Under the pieces are notes generated by a model. It was not told the origin of the DNA. It was given only the letters and a program-made list of their open reading frames with translations, and did not search any database. A program made the position numbers and the translations under genes. Shown one piece after another: positions 1 through 9,319 of a stretch of 64,000 nucleotides of DNA. Each line of letters opens with the position of its first letter. The stretch's first letter is position 1. This DNA is from Bacteroidales bacterium (GTDB taxonomy: Bacteria; Bacteroidota; Bacteroidia; Bacteroidales; UBA932): contig JAEEIJ010000058.1 in assembly GCA_016281315.1 (NCBI GenBank), forward strand, positions 1-64,000, read 5' to 3'.

Positions 1-269
1 GGCAGCAGCTCATAGTGGGCGGTTTCGCATTCGGTACCGTATTCATGGCCACCGATCCCGTCACCTCCGCACAGACCGAAACCGGCAAGTGGATCTACGG
101 CATACTCATCGGCGTGCTCTGCATCACCGTACGCCTCTTCAACCCGGGCTACGCCGAAGGCATGATGCTCGCCATCCTCATGGGCAACACCTGCGCCCCG
201 CTCATCGACCACATCGTCACGAGCTCCAGGATCAACCGCAGGGCCAAGAAACTCCTTAAAGCAGCCTAG
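1..269 (+). CDS. nqrB: Na+-translocating NADH:quinone reductase subunit B, C-terminal fragment (start lies outside window)
   Basis: ORF open at left edge; C-terminal sequence [20 protein letters not shown] typical of NqrB; followed directly by nqrC-F. Confidence 0.93.
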   Translation, partial: QQLIVGGFAFGTVFMATDPVTSAQTETGKWIYGILIGVLCITVRLFNPGYAEGMMLAILMGNTCAPLIDHIVTSSRINRRAKKLLKAA

Positions 270-271
270 CC

Positions 272-1021
272 ATGAATACAAACGGTAACATCTACACAAT
301 CGTCTATACCACGGTCATCGTGGTGATAGTGGCAGGCATACTCGCCGCGGCGGCTACCTTCCTCAAGCCTTCGCAGCAGGCCAACATCAAGGCCGAGACC
401 ATCTCCCAGATGCTCCAGGCCGCCCAATTCGAGACCGCAGGCATGAACAACGTGCAGAAACTCGACAAGTACGCAGCCGAAATCGACCGCGCATTCACCG
501 TCGACGCACAGGGTGCCAAGGTCAAGGACCTGGACGTAAGCCGCGGGAACATCGAGCTCGAAGACGGCCTCAAGGCACAGAACTACGCACTCGCCGGCAA
601 GGGCGGCTATACGGTCGGCCTGCCAGTGTACATACTCAAGGACGGAGTCACCGTCATTCCCTGCTACGGAGCAGGCCTCTGGGGACCGGTCTGGGGCTAT
701 CTCGCAATAGAACCCGACGGATGCACCATCAAGGGCGCTTATTTCGACCATGAGTCCGAAACTGCAGGCCTCGGCGCCCGCATCAAGGACGACCCTGCAT
801 TCCGCAGCCAGTTCGTGGGCAAGAAGATAGCCTGGGGCCAGGAACCCCGCTTCGACATCATCAAGGGTGGAGCCCCCGCAGGCCAGCAGAACGCCATCGA
901 CGCCATCACAGGCGCCACGATGACGTCCAACGGTCTTAACGGAGCCATCAACAATTGGCTGAAGGCCTATGAACCTTATTTCAACGGCATCATCGCCGCT
1001 AAAGCAGCAGAGGAGGAATAA
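272..1021 (+). CDS. nqrC: Na+-NQR subunit C
   Basis: FMN-attachment type motif ITGATMTS; operon position. Confidence 0.95.
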   Translation: MNTNGNIYTIVYTTVIVVIVAGILAAAATFLKPSQQANIKAETISQMLQAAQFETAGMNNVQKLDKYAAEIDRAFTVDAQGAKVKDLDVSRGNIELEDGLKAQNYALAGKGGYTVGLPVYILKDGVTVIPCYGAGLWGPVWGYLAIEPDGCTIKGAYFDHESETAGLGARIKDDPAFRSQFVGKKIAWGQEPRFDIIKGGAPAGQQNAIDAITGATMTSNGLNGAINNWLKAYEPYFNGIIAAKAAEEE

Positions 1022-1024
1022 GCT

Positions 1025-1633
1025 ATGACACTTAAAGAAACCTTCCTTAATCCTATACTCAAGGGCAATCCCATCACCGTCCTGGTGCTTGGTATCTGCT
1101 CCTCGCTGGCGGTAACCGTCACCCTCAAGGGCGCGCTCGTCATGGCGCTGTCCGTGACGGTGGTCTGCGGCCTCAGCAGCCTGGTGATGTCCCTTCTGCG
1201 CAAGGGAATACCGAACCGCGTCCGCATCATCGTGCAGCTGGTCGTGGTCGCCATGATGGTAATCCTGGTGGACCAGATCCTCAAGAGCTTTGAAGCCACC
1301 TATGCCATCGACAAGCAGCTGTCCGTGTACATCGGCCTCATCATCACGAACTGCATCGTGATGGGTCGCATCGAGGCGTTCGCCCTGGGCAACAAGCCCT
1401 GGCCCAGCTTCCTGGACGGCGTCGCCAACGGCACTGGCTACGGCCTCATCCTCATCATCGTGGCCTTCTTCCGCGAGCTCCTGGGCAGCGGAACCCTCTT
1501 CGGGATCGACATCCTGAACCGCCTGGGCTACGTTCCCAACAACCTGGTGATCCTGCCGCCCTTCGCGCTCATCCTCCTGGGATGCATCGTGTGGGTACAG
1601 CGAAGCATCCAGAAAGACCTTCAGGAAAAATAA
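1025..1633 (+). CDS. nqrD: Na+-NQR subunit D
   Basis: Polytopic membrane protein (NPITVLVLGICSSLAVT) in nqr order. Confidence 0.95.
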   Translation: MTLKETFLNPILKGNPITVLVLGICSSLAVTVTLKGALVMALSVTVVCGLSSLVMSLLRKGIPNRVRIIVQLVVVAMMVILVDQILKSFEATYAIDKQLSVYIGLIITNCIVMGRIEAFALGNKPWPSFLDGVANGTGYGLILIIVAFFRELLGSGTLFGIDILNRLGYVPNNLVILPPFALILLGCIVWVQRSIQKDLQEK

Positions 1634-1645
1634 AAGTACAGACCT

Positions 1646-2254
1646 ATGGAATACCTCAGCCTATTCGTCAAGTCCATCTTTGTGGACAATATGATATTCG
1701 CCTACTTCCTGGGAATGTGCTCGTTCCTGGCGGTATCGAAAAACGTCAAAACCGCAGCTGGCCTGGGCGTCGCCGTCATCGCCGTGCTGCTCATCACCCT
1801 GCCTGTCAACTATCTGCTGAACACCTACATCCTTCAGCCGGGCGCCCTCAAATGGGCCGGCCTGCCGGACGTGGACCTGAGCTTCCTGAGCTTCATCGTG
1901 TTCATCGCCGTCATCGCGGCCATCGTGCAGATCGTTGAGATGGTGGTGGAGAAATTCTCACCGGAGCTCTACTCGTCGCTGGGTATCTTCCTGCCGCTGA
2001 TCGCCGTGAACTGCGCCATCCTGGGCGGTTCCCTATTTATGCAGCAGAAGGATTTCGTGAACATCGGCGAGGCCTCGGTCTATGCCCTCGGCAGCGGCCT
2101 GGGCTGGTTCCTGGCCATCGTTTCCCTGGCGGCCATCCGCGAGAAGATGAGCTACTCGAACGTTCCCCCGGCGCTCAAGGGCCTGGGCATCACCTTCATC
2201 ACCGTGGGTCTGATGGGCATGGCCTTTATGACCTTTATGGGCATTTCACTGTAG
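1646..2254 (+). CDS. nqrE: Na+-NQR subunit E
   Basis: [34 protein letters not shown] typical of NqrE. Confidence 0.96.
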   Translation: MEYLSLFVKSIFVDNMIFAYFLGMCSFLAVSKNVKTAAGLGVAVIAVLLITLPVNYLLNTYILQPGALKWAGLPDVDLSFLSFIVFIAVIAAIVQIVEMVVEKFSPELYSSLGIFLPLIAVNCAILGGSLFMQQKDFVNIGEASVYALGSGLGWFLAIVSLAAIREKMSYSNVPPALKGLGITFITVGLMGMAFMTFMGISL

Positions 2255-2266
2255 GAGGACTGAGAT

Positions 2267-3541
2267 ATGACGAATACTTTACTTGCTTCTATCGCAGTCA
2301 TCGTAGTGGTGACGCTCATCCTGGTGGCCCTGCTGCTGGTCATCAAAGCCGCCGTCACCCCTTCCGGCACCGTCAAGATCAACATCAACGACGGCAAGAA
2401 GGAACTGGACGTCACCCCCGGCGGCGACGTAATGCACACCCTGGCCGATCACGGGATCTTCCTTCCCTCGGCCTGCGGCGGCAAAGCCAACTGCGGCCAG
2501 TGCAAACTTCAGGTCCTCTCCGGCGGCGGCACCATCCTGCCCACGGAGACGGGCTTCTTCTCCCGCAAGCAGATCAAGGAAGGCTGGCGCCTGGGCTGCC
2601 AGGTGAAGGTGAAGGACAACATCGCCATCGCCGTGCCGGACAGCGCCCTCAGCGTGAAGAAACTCGAGTGCGAGGTCATCTCCAACGAGAACGTGGCCAC
2701 CTTCATCAAGGAATTCACCGTCCGTCTCCCCGAAGGCGAGCACATCGACTTCAAGAGCGGCGAGTACATCCAGATCGACATCCCCGAGTATGAGGCCGAT
2801 TTCGCCGATATGGGCGTGGCCGATATCTATATGGGCGACTGGGAGAAGTACGGCATCACTTCGCTGAAGTTCAAGAACACCGTGCCCACCATCCGCGCCT
2901 ATTCGATGGCCTCGTATCCGGCCGAAAAAGACCTCATCAAACTGAACGTGCGCATCGCGACGCCTCCGTTCGACCGGTCCCAGCCGAAGGGCGTCTTCAA
3001 GTTCGTTCCCGGCGTGCCTCCGGGCATCGCATCCACCTATGTGTTCTCCCGCAAACCCGGAGACAAAGTGTGGATCAGCGGCCCCTACGGCGAATTCCTC
3101 CTCCCGAAGGACGATCCGGGCGATATGGAATACATCTTCGTGGGCGGCGGCGCCGGTATGGCCCCGCTGAGGAGCCACATTATGCACCTCTTCAAGACGC
3201 TCAAGACCAAGCGGGAAGTACACTTCTTCTACGGCGCGCGCGCCCTGGTGGAAGCCTTCTACCTGGAGGACTTTGCGGAGATCGAGAAGGCATTCCCGAA
3301 TTTCCACTTCCACCTGGCCCTGGACCGTCCGGACCCGGCAGCCGATGCCGCCGGCGTGAAATACACCCCCGGCTTCGTTCACAACGTGATGAACGAAACC
3401 TACCTCAAGGACCACGAGGCCCCCGAGGACATCAAGTATTTTATGTGCGGTCCGCCTATGATGACCAAGTGCGTCTGTGACCTCCTGGACAGCCTGGGCG
3501 TCGCTCCGGAGAGCATCCTCTTCGACAACTTCGGCGGTTAA
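2267..3541 (+). CDS. nqrF: Na+-NQR subunit F
   Basis: N-terminal helix, 2Fe-2S motif CGGKANCGQC, FAD/NAD-binding domain, C-terminal NFGG. Confidence 0.96.
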   Translation: MTNTLLASIAVIVVVTLILVALLLVIKAAVTPSGTVKININDGKKELDVTPGGDVMHTLADHGIFLPSACGGKANCGQCKLQVLSGGGTILPTETGFFSRKQIKEGWRLGCQVKVKDNIAIAVPDSALSVKKLECEVISNENVATFIKEFTVRLPEGEHIDFKSGEYIQIDIPEYEADFADMGVADIYMGDWEKYGITSLKFKNTVPTIRAYSMASYPAEKDLIKLNVRIATPPFDRSQPKGVFKFVPGVPPGIASTYVFSRKPGDKVWISGPYGEFLLPKDDPGDMEYIFVGGGAGMAPLRSHIMHLFKTLKTKREVHFFYGARALVEAFYLEDFAEIEKAFPNFHFHLALDRPDPAADAAGVKYTPGFVHNVMNETYLKDHEAPEDIKYFMCGPPMMTKCVCDLLDSLGVAPESILFDNFGG

Positions 3542-3543
3542 TG

Positions 3544-3572
3544 AGAAAGGGGCCCGGCAGGGTCCCTTTTCT
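3544..3572. terminator. Intrinsic terminator hairpin between nqrF and the DUF47 gene
   Basis: AAAGGGGCCC-GGCA-GGGTCCCTTTTCTT hairpin after nqrF stop. Confidence 0.7.
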
Positions 3573-4210
3573 TATACGAAGCGCATAACAAGAATTCTTA
3601 CGCAGTCGGCCACGTGCTTTCCGGAGTCCGTGGCCTTTTCGTAGAGTTCCGCCAGGTTCTTGTACTTGGTCATTTCCCGCATATCGGGCTCTTCCGAGAA
3701 GATGTAGCCCACATAGGCTTCGTAGGCTTCATCCGCGTCGTGTTCCAGTTCCTTCACTCTGTCGGCCTGCAGGGTGATGTCCCGGGCGTTTTTCCGGATT
3801 TCCCCCAGGAGCGGCATCATCTGACGGATGGCCTTGGTCTCCCCCAGGATGAGGCGGGTGAGTTCCTTGAGCTGGTCGTCGATTTTAGCCGGCTTATAGA
3901 TATTGAGGGCGTTGGAGCAGTCCTTCAGCACGTCCAGAAGGTCGTCCATCGCCATTGAGATGGCAGTGAATTCCCGCCGGGGACCGGTGCGTATCGCTTT
4001 CTTGGCAATCTCTTCGCGGAATTCCGTGAGCAGGGCGTCTCCCTGATGCTCCAGAATGCGCATTTCCTGGAAGGTTTCCTTCCACTTGGCGGGATCCAGC
4101 GTATCCTGCATCCCGGAGAAGAGGGATGCGCTCTGGGTGAGCAGGCCAGCCTGACGTTCCAGGATGGGAATCAGGTCCTTCTGCGGATGAAACAGACGTG
4201 AAAATAGCAT
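3572..4210 (-). CDS. DUF47/PhoU-like family protein (putative phosphate transport regulator)
   Basis: ORF 3572..4345; internal Met (MLFSRLFHPQKDLIPILERQAGLL) is the better start; DUF47-like helical protein. Confidence 0.8.
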   Translation of the reverse strand: MLFSRLFHPQKDLIPILERQAGLLTQSASLFSGMQDTLDPAKWKETFQEMRILEHQGDALLTEFREEIAKKAIRTGPRREFTAISMAMDDLLDVLKDCSNALNIYKPAKIDDQLKELTRLILGETKAIRQMMPLLGEIRKNARDITLQADRVKELEHDADEAYEAYVGYIFSEEPDMREMTKYKNLAELYEKATDSGKHVADCVRILVMRFV

Positions 4211-4323
4211 ACAAAAAATATTTTTTTCAGCCGATTTATCGGTCAAAACAGAAAAATTTCGCGAAAAATCGGCTAAAACAACGCTTTTTTTCGACCGATT
4301 GTTGCGGCAATCTTTCCGCTTGT

Positions 4324-4331
4324 CTAGTTTT
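4324..4331 (+). promoter_or_regulatory. Bacteroidetes-type -7 box TAGTTTTG upstream of FimB-like ORF
   Basis: TAnnTTTG consensus with an upstream TTG at about 20 nt. Confidence 0.45.
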
Positions 4332-4360
4332 GCCTGCAGGATCAACTATGTTCGCCTACG

Positions 4361-5371
4361 ATGAAACGAAGAAAAAACACAGGCCGGAAACCAGTACGAA
4401 CAAAACTTCTATTATTGCGCCTTATCGGCCGCCACGCTTCTGTGGCCATCACTGCCTTCTGGCAGTTTCCGGCCTTTTTTTCTTCGTGCTCGCCCCTGTC
4501 CGTGGACCTGCCGGCGCAACAACGGACGCAAATATATATACAAAACCGCAATAAAACAAGCCCTGAGGCCGTTGATTTGTTCTTTTTCGACACCAGCGGG
4601 GTGCAGGTACTGGACGCCTGGCAGCGGGTGGCCCTGCAGGACGGCGTGCCAGTTTACGGGCTGTCCAGGGCCGGCGGAAAAAGGCTGGCCGTCCTCTCGG
4701 CCTCCCTGAAGGATACCACGCGCTGGCTGGATATCCGCAGCTATGCGGACCTCTGCAAACGGACGGTCACCTTACAGGCGGAGCAGCCGTCGGCCCCCTT
4801 CCTCGCCGGAGAAGCACTGCTGGAGGACGGCAGGACACGGGTGGCAAATGTTGCGCTTCGTCCCCTTCTGACGAAGATTGCCCTTCGCAGCGTTGCGGCC
4901 GATTTCAGCGGCCGTCCCTACGCCGGCGTCCCCTTCCGCTGCCGCACCCTCTATCTTTCATACGCGGGCGCGGAATGCCATCCGCTGGGATCCGATGCTG
5001 GGAAACCGCTCTCCTGGATCAGCGCAGGCTGGGCCGACAGCGCCGCAGTGAAACGCCTCCCCCACCCGGAAATCCTGCTGCAGGAGGGCTGCGGGGACAT
5101 CGGCCCCGGGAGAATGGCTCTCGGGCGCGCGTTTTACTGCTACACCGGTCCCCAGACGCGGCTCGTGCTGGGCGGAACGATGGGAGCAGACGAGGTTTAC
5201 TACCCCATTCCCCTGGCGCAGCTGGAACCTGGAAGCGAGTACCTGATAGACGTCACCCTGCGGCGGAAGGGCTCGCCCGACCCCGACATCCCCACGGAGA
5301 CAGGCACCGTACAGTTGGACTTTGTCACCCTCCCCTGGGCGCGGGGAGACAGCTACACCGTGCGCTTCTGA
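4361..5371 (+). CDS. FimB/Mfa2-like fimbrial anchor/assembly lipoprotein (N-terminus uncertain)
   Basis: Lipobox-like FFSSC, then IYIQNRN...VDLFFFDTSG typical of the family; 5' end overlaps a long hairpin. Confidence 0.5.
   Translation: MKRRKNTGRKPVRTKLLLLRLIGRHASVAITAFWQFPAFFSSCSPLSVDLPAQQRTQIYIQNRNKTSPEAVDLFFFDTSGVQVLDAWQRVALQDGVPVYGLSRAGGKRLAVLSASLKDTTRWLDIRSYADLCKRTVTLQAEQPSAPFLAGEALLEDGRTRVANVALRPLLTKIALRSVAADFSGRPYAGVPFRCRTLYLSYAGAECHPLGSDAGKPLSWISAGWADSAAVKRLPHPEILLQEGCGDIGPGRMALGRAFYCYTGPQTRLVLGGTMGADEVYYPIPLAQLEPGSEYLIDVTLRRKGSPDPDIPTETGTVQLDFVTLPWARGDSYTVRF
4366..4487. repeat. Long imperfect inverted repeat at 5' end of FimB-like ORF
   Basis: ACGAAGAAAAAA-cac-AGGCCGGAAAC (4366-4391) pairs with GTTTCCGGCC-TTTTTTT-CTTCGT (4465-4487); internal GCCAC-GCTTCT-GTGGC and ACTGCC-TTCT-GGCAGT hairpins. 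Confidence 0.8.
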
Positions 5372-6288
5372 TGCGAAAAATACCTTTCATATTGTTGTTC
5401 CTGGCCGCCTGCACGCGTACGGAGCCGGATTCTTCTCATTATTGCCTAAATAGTACGTTCATCCTGCTTTCTTCCTATGGGCCCGAAACGCGTGCGGCGG
5501 TCCCGGACGAAACAGCAATCAAAGATTTTAATCTCCTGGTATTCAATGCTTACGGGGAGCTGGAGGAGCACGTCTTCGTCCCGGAGCGGGAACTCCACGG
5601 GGGCGTTCCCCGCTGCACCTTGCTATTAATGAAAGACGTCCCATACACCTTCATCGCCACGGCCAATACAGGCTACAAACTGCCCGTCACGAGCCTGGAG
5701 GAGGCGCGCTCTTTCCGCTACCACCTGGCCTACCCGGACGAATACGGCCCCGGCATCCCGATGGCCGTCGTCCGGGAAGACGCCAGGGCCGGCACGCAGG
5801 TGGAACTGCGCCTGGAGCGCCTGATGACCCGGCTGGACCTCCAGACCGACCGCCGGGCGCTCTCGGAGGGCGTTTTCATCAAAGTGACGGAGGTGGAAGT
5901 GGAAGCCTGCCCCAGCTGGGTGTCGCTCTTTCCCTCCAGCCGGCCCCTGAGCCGGGCCGATGTCTTCCCGCGCGGCCTCGTCTTACGCGGCAGCGACGTG
6001 GACCCGCTGAACCGGGAGGAAGAAGGGACGGGCATGAGCGGCCTCGTGAGTCTCTACGTGCTGGAAAACTGCCAGGGTGACGAGCCTTTTGCCGGCGTCA
6101 CCACCCGCATCACGGTAAAGGCGGAATACCATTCACCGGACTTCGACACCGAAGCCGGCGAAACGCTCTCCTACCGCTTCTATCCACGGGAAGAGCGCTA
6201 CGACCTGGAACGGAATACCGTGTACCCGGTAGTGTTGAAATGGGAAGGAGAAGGACTCCCTACAGAAGCGTCTTCAGGCACTTTTTGA
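5371..6288 (+). CDS. FimB/Mfa2 family (DUF1812-like) lipoprotein
   Basis: Signal MRKIPFILLFLAAC; INDFNLLVFNAYGELEEHVF-type pattern; TGATG overlap with preceding gene. Confidence 0.6.
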   Translation: MRKIPFILLFLAACTRTEPDSSHYCLNSTFILLSSYGPETRAAVPDETAIKDFNLLVFNAYGELEEHVFVPERELHGGVPRCTLLLMKDVPYTFIATANTGYKLPVTSLEEARSFRYHLAYPDEYGPGIPMAVVREDARAGTQVELRLERLMTRLDLQTDRRALSEGVFIKVTEVEVEACPSWVSLFPSSRPLSRADVFPRGLVLRGSDVDPLNREEEGTGMSGLVSLYVLENCQGDEPFAGVTTRITVKAEYHSPDFDTEAGETLSYRFYPREERYDLERNTVYPVVLKWEGEGLPTEASSGTF

Positions 6289-7246
6289 GGGAATCCGTCC
6301 AGTAAGGGATGGAAATCCCCAGCGCCGCCTTGATCTTGGTCTTGTCGAGGACGGAATAGGCAGGCCGATGCACCTTCGACGGAAACTCGTCGCTGTGGCA
6401 AGGCACAATCTCGCAGGAAGTATGCCCCGCATACTGGGCGATGATCCGAGCAAAATCGTACCAAGAACAAACTCCTTCATTGCTGAAATGGAAGATAGCG
6501 CCGGAGACGGAGGGCGAGGCCCCCGAGGGAACATCGGCCTTCTTTTCAGTGACCGAGGGGGCATCCCCTTCGGATCCGGCGATTTCCAAAAACCGAACTA
6601 TCACCTCCGCCAAATCGCCGGCATAGGTAGGCGTTCCCACCTGGTCGAAAACGACCTTGAGGGACGGCTTTGAGGCCGTGAGAGAGAGCATCGTCTTGAC
6701 GAAATTCTTGCCGTATTCGCTGTAGAGCCAGGACGTCCGGATGATGATGTGCCGGCAGCCCACGCGCTGAATGGCCTCTTCCCCGTGCAGTTTGGTGCGG
6801 CCATACGCCCCGATGGGCGTTCCCTTCATCTCCTCCCGGCAGGGCGTGTTGTACGCCTCCCCGCCGAAGACATAGTCCGTGGAAATGTGCACCAGCAGAC
6901 CGCCAACCTCCTTCATCGCCACCGCAAGGTTCTCCACCGCCTTGGCATTCAGCAATTCCGCCAGCTCCTCATTGTCCTCCGCCGCCTCCACATTCGTATA
7001 CGCCGCACAGTTCACGATGGCCTCAATCCCCTCCTTCCGGACCATCTCCCGAATGGCGGCCATATCCGTGATATCCAGATATTCAGCCCCAGGAGTCACA
7101 TCCGTGAAGACAGCGGAGGAGGGCGACGCCCCTGAGGGAGCATCGGCCTTCTTTTCAGTGACCGAGGGGGTCGTCCCCTCTGCCGACAGAAGTGCCTTTA
7201 AAGAAAGGCCAAGTTGGCCGTTGGCACCGGTAACCAAGACTTTCAT
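6260..7246 (-). CDS. rfbD: dTDP-4-dehydrorhamnose reductase, with two in-frame repeat insertions
   Basis: GANGQLG, NCAAYTNVEAAE, STDYVF motifs; next to rfbC and rfbA. Confidence 0.92.
   Translation of the reverse strand: MKVLVTGANGQLGLSLKALLSAEGTTPSVTEKKADAPSGASPSSAVFTDVTPGAEYLDITDMAAIREMVRKEGIEAIVNCAAYTNVEAAEDNEELAELLNAKAVENLAVAMKEVGGLLVHISTDYVFGGEAYNTPCREEMKGTPIGAYGRTKLHGEEAIQRVGCRHIIIRTSWLYSEYGKNFVKTMLSLTASKPSLKVVFDQVGTPTYAGDLAEVIVRFLEIAGSEGDAPSVTEKKADVPSGASPSVSGAIFHFSNEGVCSWYDFARIIAQYAGHTSCEIVPCHSDEFPSKVHRPAYSVLDKTKIKAALGISIPYWTDSLKKCLKTLL
6497..6562. repeat. Copy 2 of about 63-bp palindromic element inside rfbD
   Basis: Coding strand GGGGATGCCCCCTCGGTCACTGAAAAGAAGGCCGATGTTCCCTCGGGGGCCTCGCCCTCC; encodes GDAPSVTEKKADVPSGASPS. 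Confidence 0.85.
7117..7182. repeat. Copy 1 of about 63-bp palindromic element inside rfbD
   Basis: Coding strand GGGGACGACCCCCTCGGTCACTGAAAAGAAGGCCGATGCTCCCTCAGGGGCGTCGCCCTCC; encodes GTTPSVTEKKADAPSGASPS. Confidence 0.85.
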
Positions 7247-7821
7247 TCGGCGTAAAGATTGGCGGAATAATCAAACAAATCGGAGGACTGGGAGAGCGGC
7301 AGATGATGCTTGTCCTTTTCAGAGAGGATGATATCGGCCTCCGGAAGGCCCCAATCGATGCCGAGGGCGGGATCGTTCCAGGCGATGGCACCTTCTGCCT
7401 CGGGGGCGTACAGACGGTCGCACTTGTACTGGAAGACCGTTTCCTCCGAGAGGACCGAGAATCCGTGCGCAAAGCCGCGCGGGATGAAGAACTGTCGGTG
7501 ATTCTCGCCGCTGAGTTCGCAGCAGACGTGCCGGCCGAACCAGGGCGAACCCTTGCGGATGTCCACCGCCACATCGAGCACCCGGCCGCTTACCACGCGC
7601 ACCAGCTTGCTCTGGGAATGGCTGCCCGTCTGGAAATGCAGGCCGCGCAGGACCCCGTAGCGGCTCTTGCTCTCGTTGTCCTGCACGAAGCGGATCTCCC
7701 GGCCGATGGCGGCCTCGAAATCCCGCTTGTTCCAGCTTTCCAGAAAGTATCCCCGTTCATCCCCGAAGACCTTGGGCTCCAGGATGAGTACGCCGGGGAT
7801 GGCTGTCTCAATTACTTTCAT
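7243..7821 (-). CDS. rfbC: dTDP-4-dehydrorhamnose 3,5-epimerase
   Basis: [23 protein letters not shown] motifs. Confidence 0.95.
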   Translation of the reverse strand: MKVIETAIPGVLILEPKVFGDERGYFLESWNKRDFEAAIGREIRFVQDNESKSRYGVLRGLHFQTGSHSQSKLVRVVSGRVLDVAVDIRKGSPWFGRHVCCELSGENHRQFFIPRGFAHGFSVLSEETVFQYKCDRLYAPEAEGAIAWNDPALGIDWGLPEADIILSEKDKHHLPLSQSSDLFDYSANLYAE

Positions 7822-8689
7822 CGGCCAGACGCATTAAGTATTGTCCGTATTGGTTCTTGAGCATCGGACGGGCGATTTCCCGCAGGCGCTCGGGCGAAAT
7901 CCAGCCGTTGTGCAGCGCGATGCCCTCCAGGCAGGCCACCTTGAGGCCCTGCCGCTTCTCGATGGTCTCGATGTAGGCCGTCGCCTCCGCCAGGGAGTCG
8001 TGCGTGCCCGTGTCCAGCCAGGCGAAGCCGTGGCCCAGCGTCTGGACCTTCAGTTCCCCGGCCTGGAGAAACTCCTGGTTCACCGTGGTGATTTCCAGTT
8101 CCCCGCGGGCCGACGGCTTGATATGCGCCGCCACATCCACCACCTTGTTCGGGTAGAAATAGAGGCCCACCACCGCGTAATTGCTCTTGGGATGTTCCGG
8201 CTTCTCTTCGATGGAGAGGCAGTTCCCGTCCTTGTCGAATTCGGCCACCCCGTAGCGCTCCGGGTCGCTCACCCAGTAACCGAAGACGGTGGCTTTCCCG
8301 TCCTCTTCGGCGCTGCGCACGGCCTCCTTCAGCATCGGCACGAAACCGCTGCCGTGGAAGATGTTGTCTCCCAGCACCAGGCAGCCGCAGTCGTCGCCCA
8401 GGAATTCCCGGCCGATGATGAAGGCCTGCGCCAGACCGTCCGGCGAGGGCTGCTCCGCGTACTGCAGGTTGATCCCGAAGTCCGAGCCGTCGCCCAGCAG
8501 ACGCTTGAAGCCCGGCAGATCCTGCGGCGTGGAAATGAGGAGGATGTCCCGGATTCCCGCCAGCATCAGCACGCTGATGGGGTAATAGACCATCGGCTTG
8601 TCGTAGATGGGCAGGAGCTGCTTCGAGACGCCCTTGGTGATGGGATAGAGCCGGGTGCCGGACCCGCCGGCGAGTACGATTCCTTTCAT
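7808..8689 (-). CDS. rfbA: Glucose-1-phosphate thymidylyltransferase
   Basis: [37 protein letters not shown]. Confidence 0.96.
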   Translation of the reverse strand: MKGIVLAGGSGTRLYPITKGVSKQLLPIYDKPMVYYPISVLMLAGIRDILLISTPQDLPGFKRLLGDGSDFGINLQYAEQPSPDGLAQAFIIGREFLGDDCGCLVLGDNIFHGSGFVPMLKEAVRSAEEDGKATVFGYWVSDPERYGVAEFDKDGNCLSIEEKPEHPKSNYAVVGLYFYPNKVVDVAAHIKPSARGELEITTVNQEFLQAGELKVQTLGHGFAWLDTGTHDSLAEATAYIETIEKRQGLKVACLEGIALHNGWISPERLREIARPMLKNQYGQYLMRLADESN

Positions 8690-8695
8690 ATGATG

Positions 8696-9319
8696 CTACA
8701 GATAGGAGACAGCGGCGTAGCAGGGCCTCAGGGCCAGGTGCCGGTGCACGCTGAATCCGTTTTTGTTAATTCCGTCTATGTCGTGGTACTTCCCCACGTA
8801 AATGCGGTCCCCGTTGTGGTCCGTGTCTTCGCACCAGATGAAGTCGTGCCACCAGAGGTATTCCCCGCGGGCGAAAAACCAGGCAAAGAAAGTCCAGGCG
8901 CACACCACGGCGGGCGGGAAAACGCAGCCCTCCGAGAGCAGCTCGCCGGGCTGAACGGCCCGGGACGCCTCCAGGACCTCCTTTTTCACCAGGTGCCAGC
9001 CCCCGTCCAACGGCCGGTCGAAGAACGGCTCGCTCAGGTACCAGTCCTGGTTGTAGAAGCAGGGCTCGGAGACCTCCGGATCCAGGCCGAAGACCTCCCG
9101 CAGGCGGCGGAGCGTCACGGGCGCACCGGCGAGCGAGGCGGGACAGTAGACCAGGATGAATCCTTCGGCCGCCGCCTTGCGGAGCACCTCCCCGGAGAAG
9201 GGAATCTCCGGCTCGGACACCACGGCGTCCGGGCAGCCCAGGGCTTTCAGGAGCGGTTGGAACTCCGCGGCGCCCAGGATCCTCAGTCCAAAGATTTTCC
9301 CAGCAGACTCTCTTTCCAT
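8696..9319 (-). CDS. Hypothetical protein in glycan locus
   Basis: Complete ORF collinear with neighbours; no family recognised. Confidence 0.6.
   Translation of the reverse strand: MERESAGKIFGLRILGAAEFQPLLKALGCPDAVVSEPEIPFSGEVLRKAAAEGFILVYCPASLAGAPVTLRRLREVFGLDPEVSEPCFYNQDWYLSEPFFDRPLDGGWHLVKKEVLEASRAVQPGELLSEGCVFPPAVVCAWTFFAWFFARGEYLWWHDFIWCEDTDHNGDRIYVGKYHDIDGINKNGFSVHRHLALRPCYAAVSYL

Noticed and set aside
4975-6288. 437-aa ORF start at 4975
   Set aside because: N-terminal part is out-of-frame reading of the preceding FimB-like gene; real start is ATG 5371 with a lipoprotein signal.
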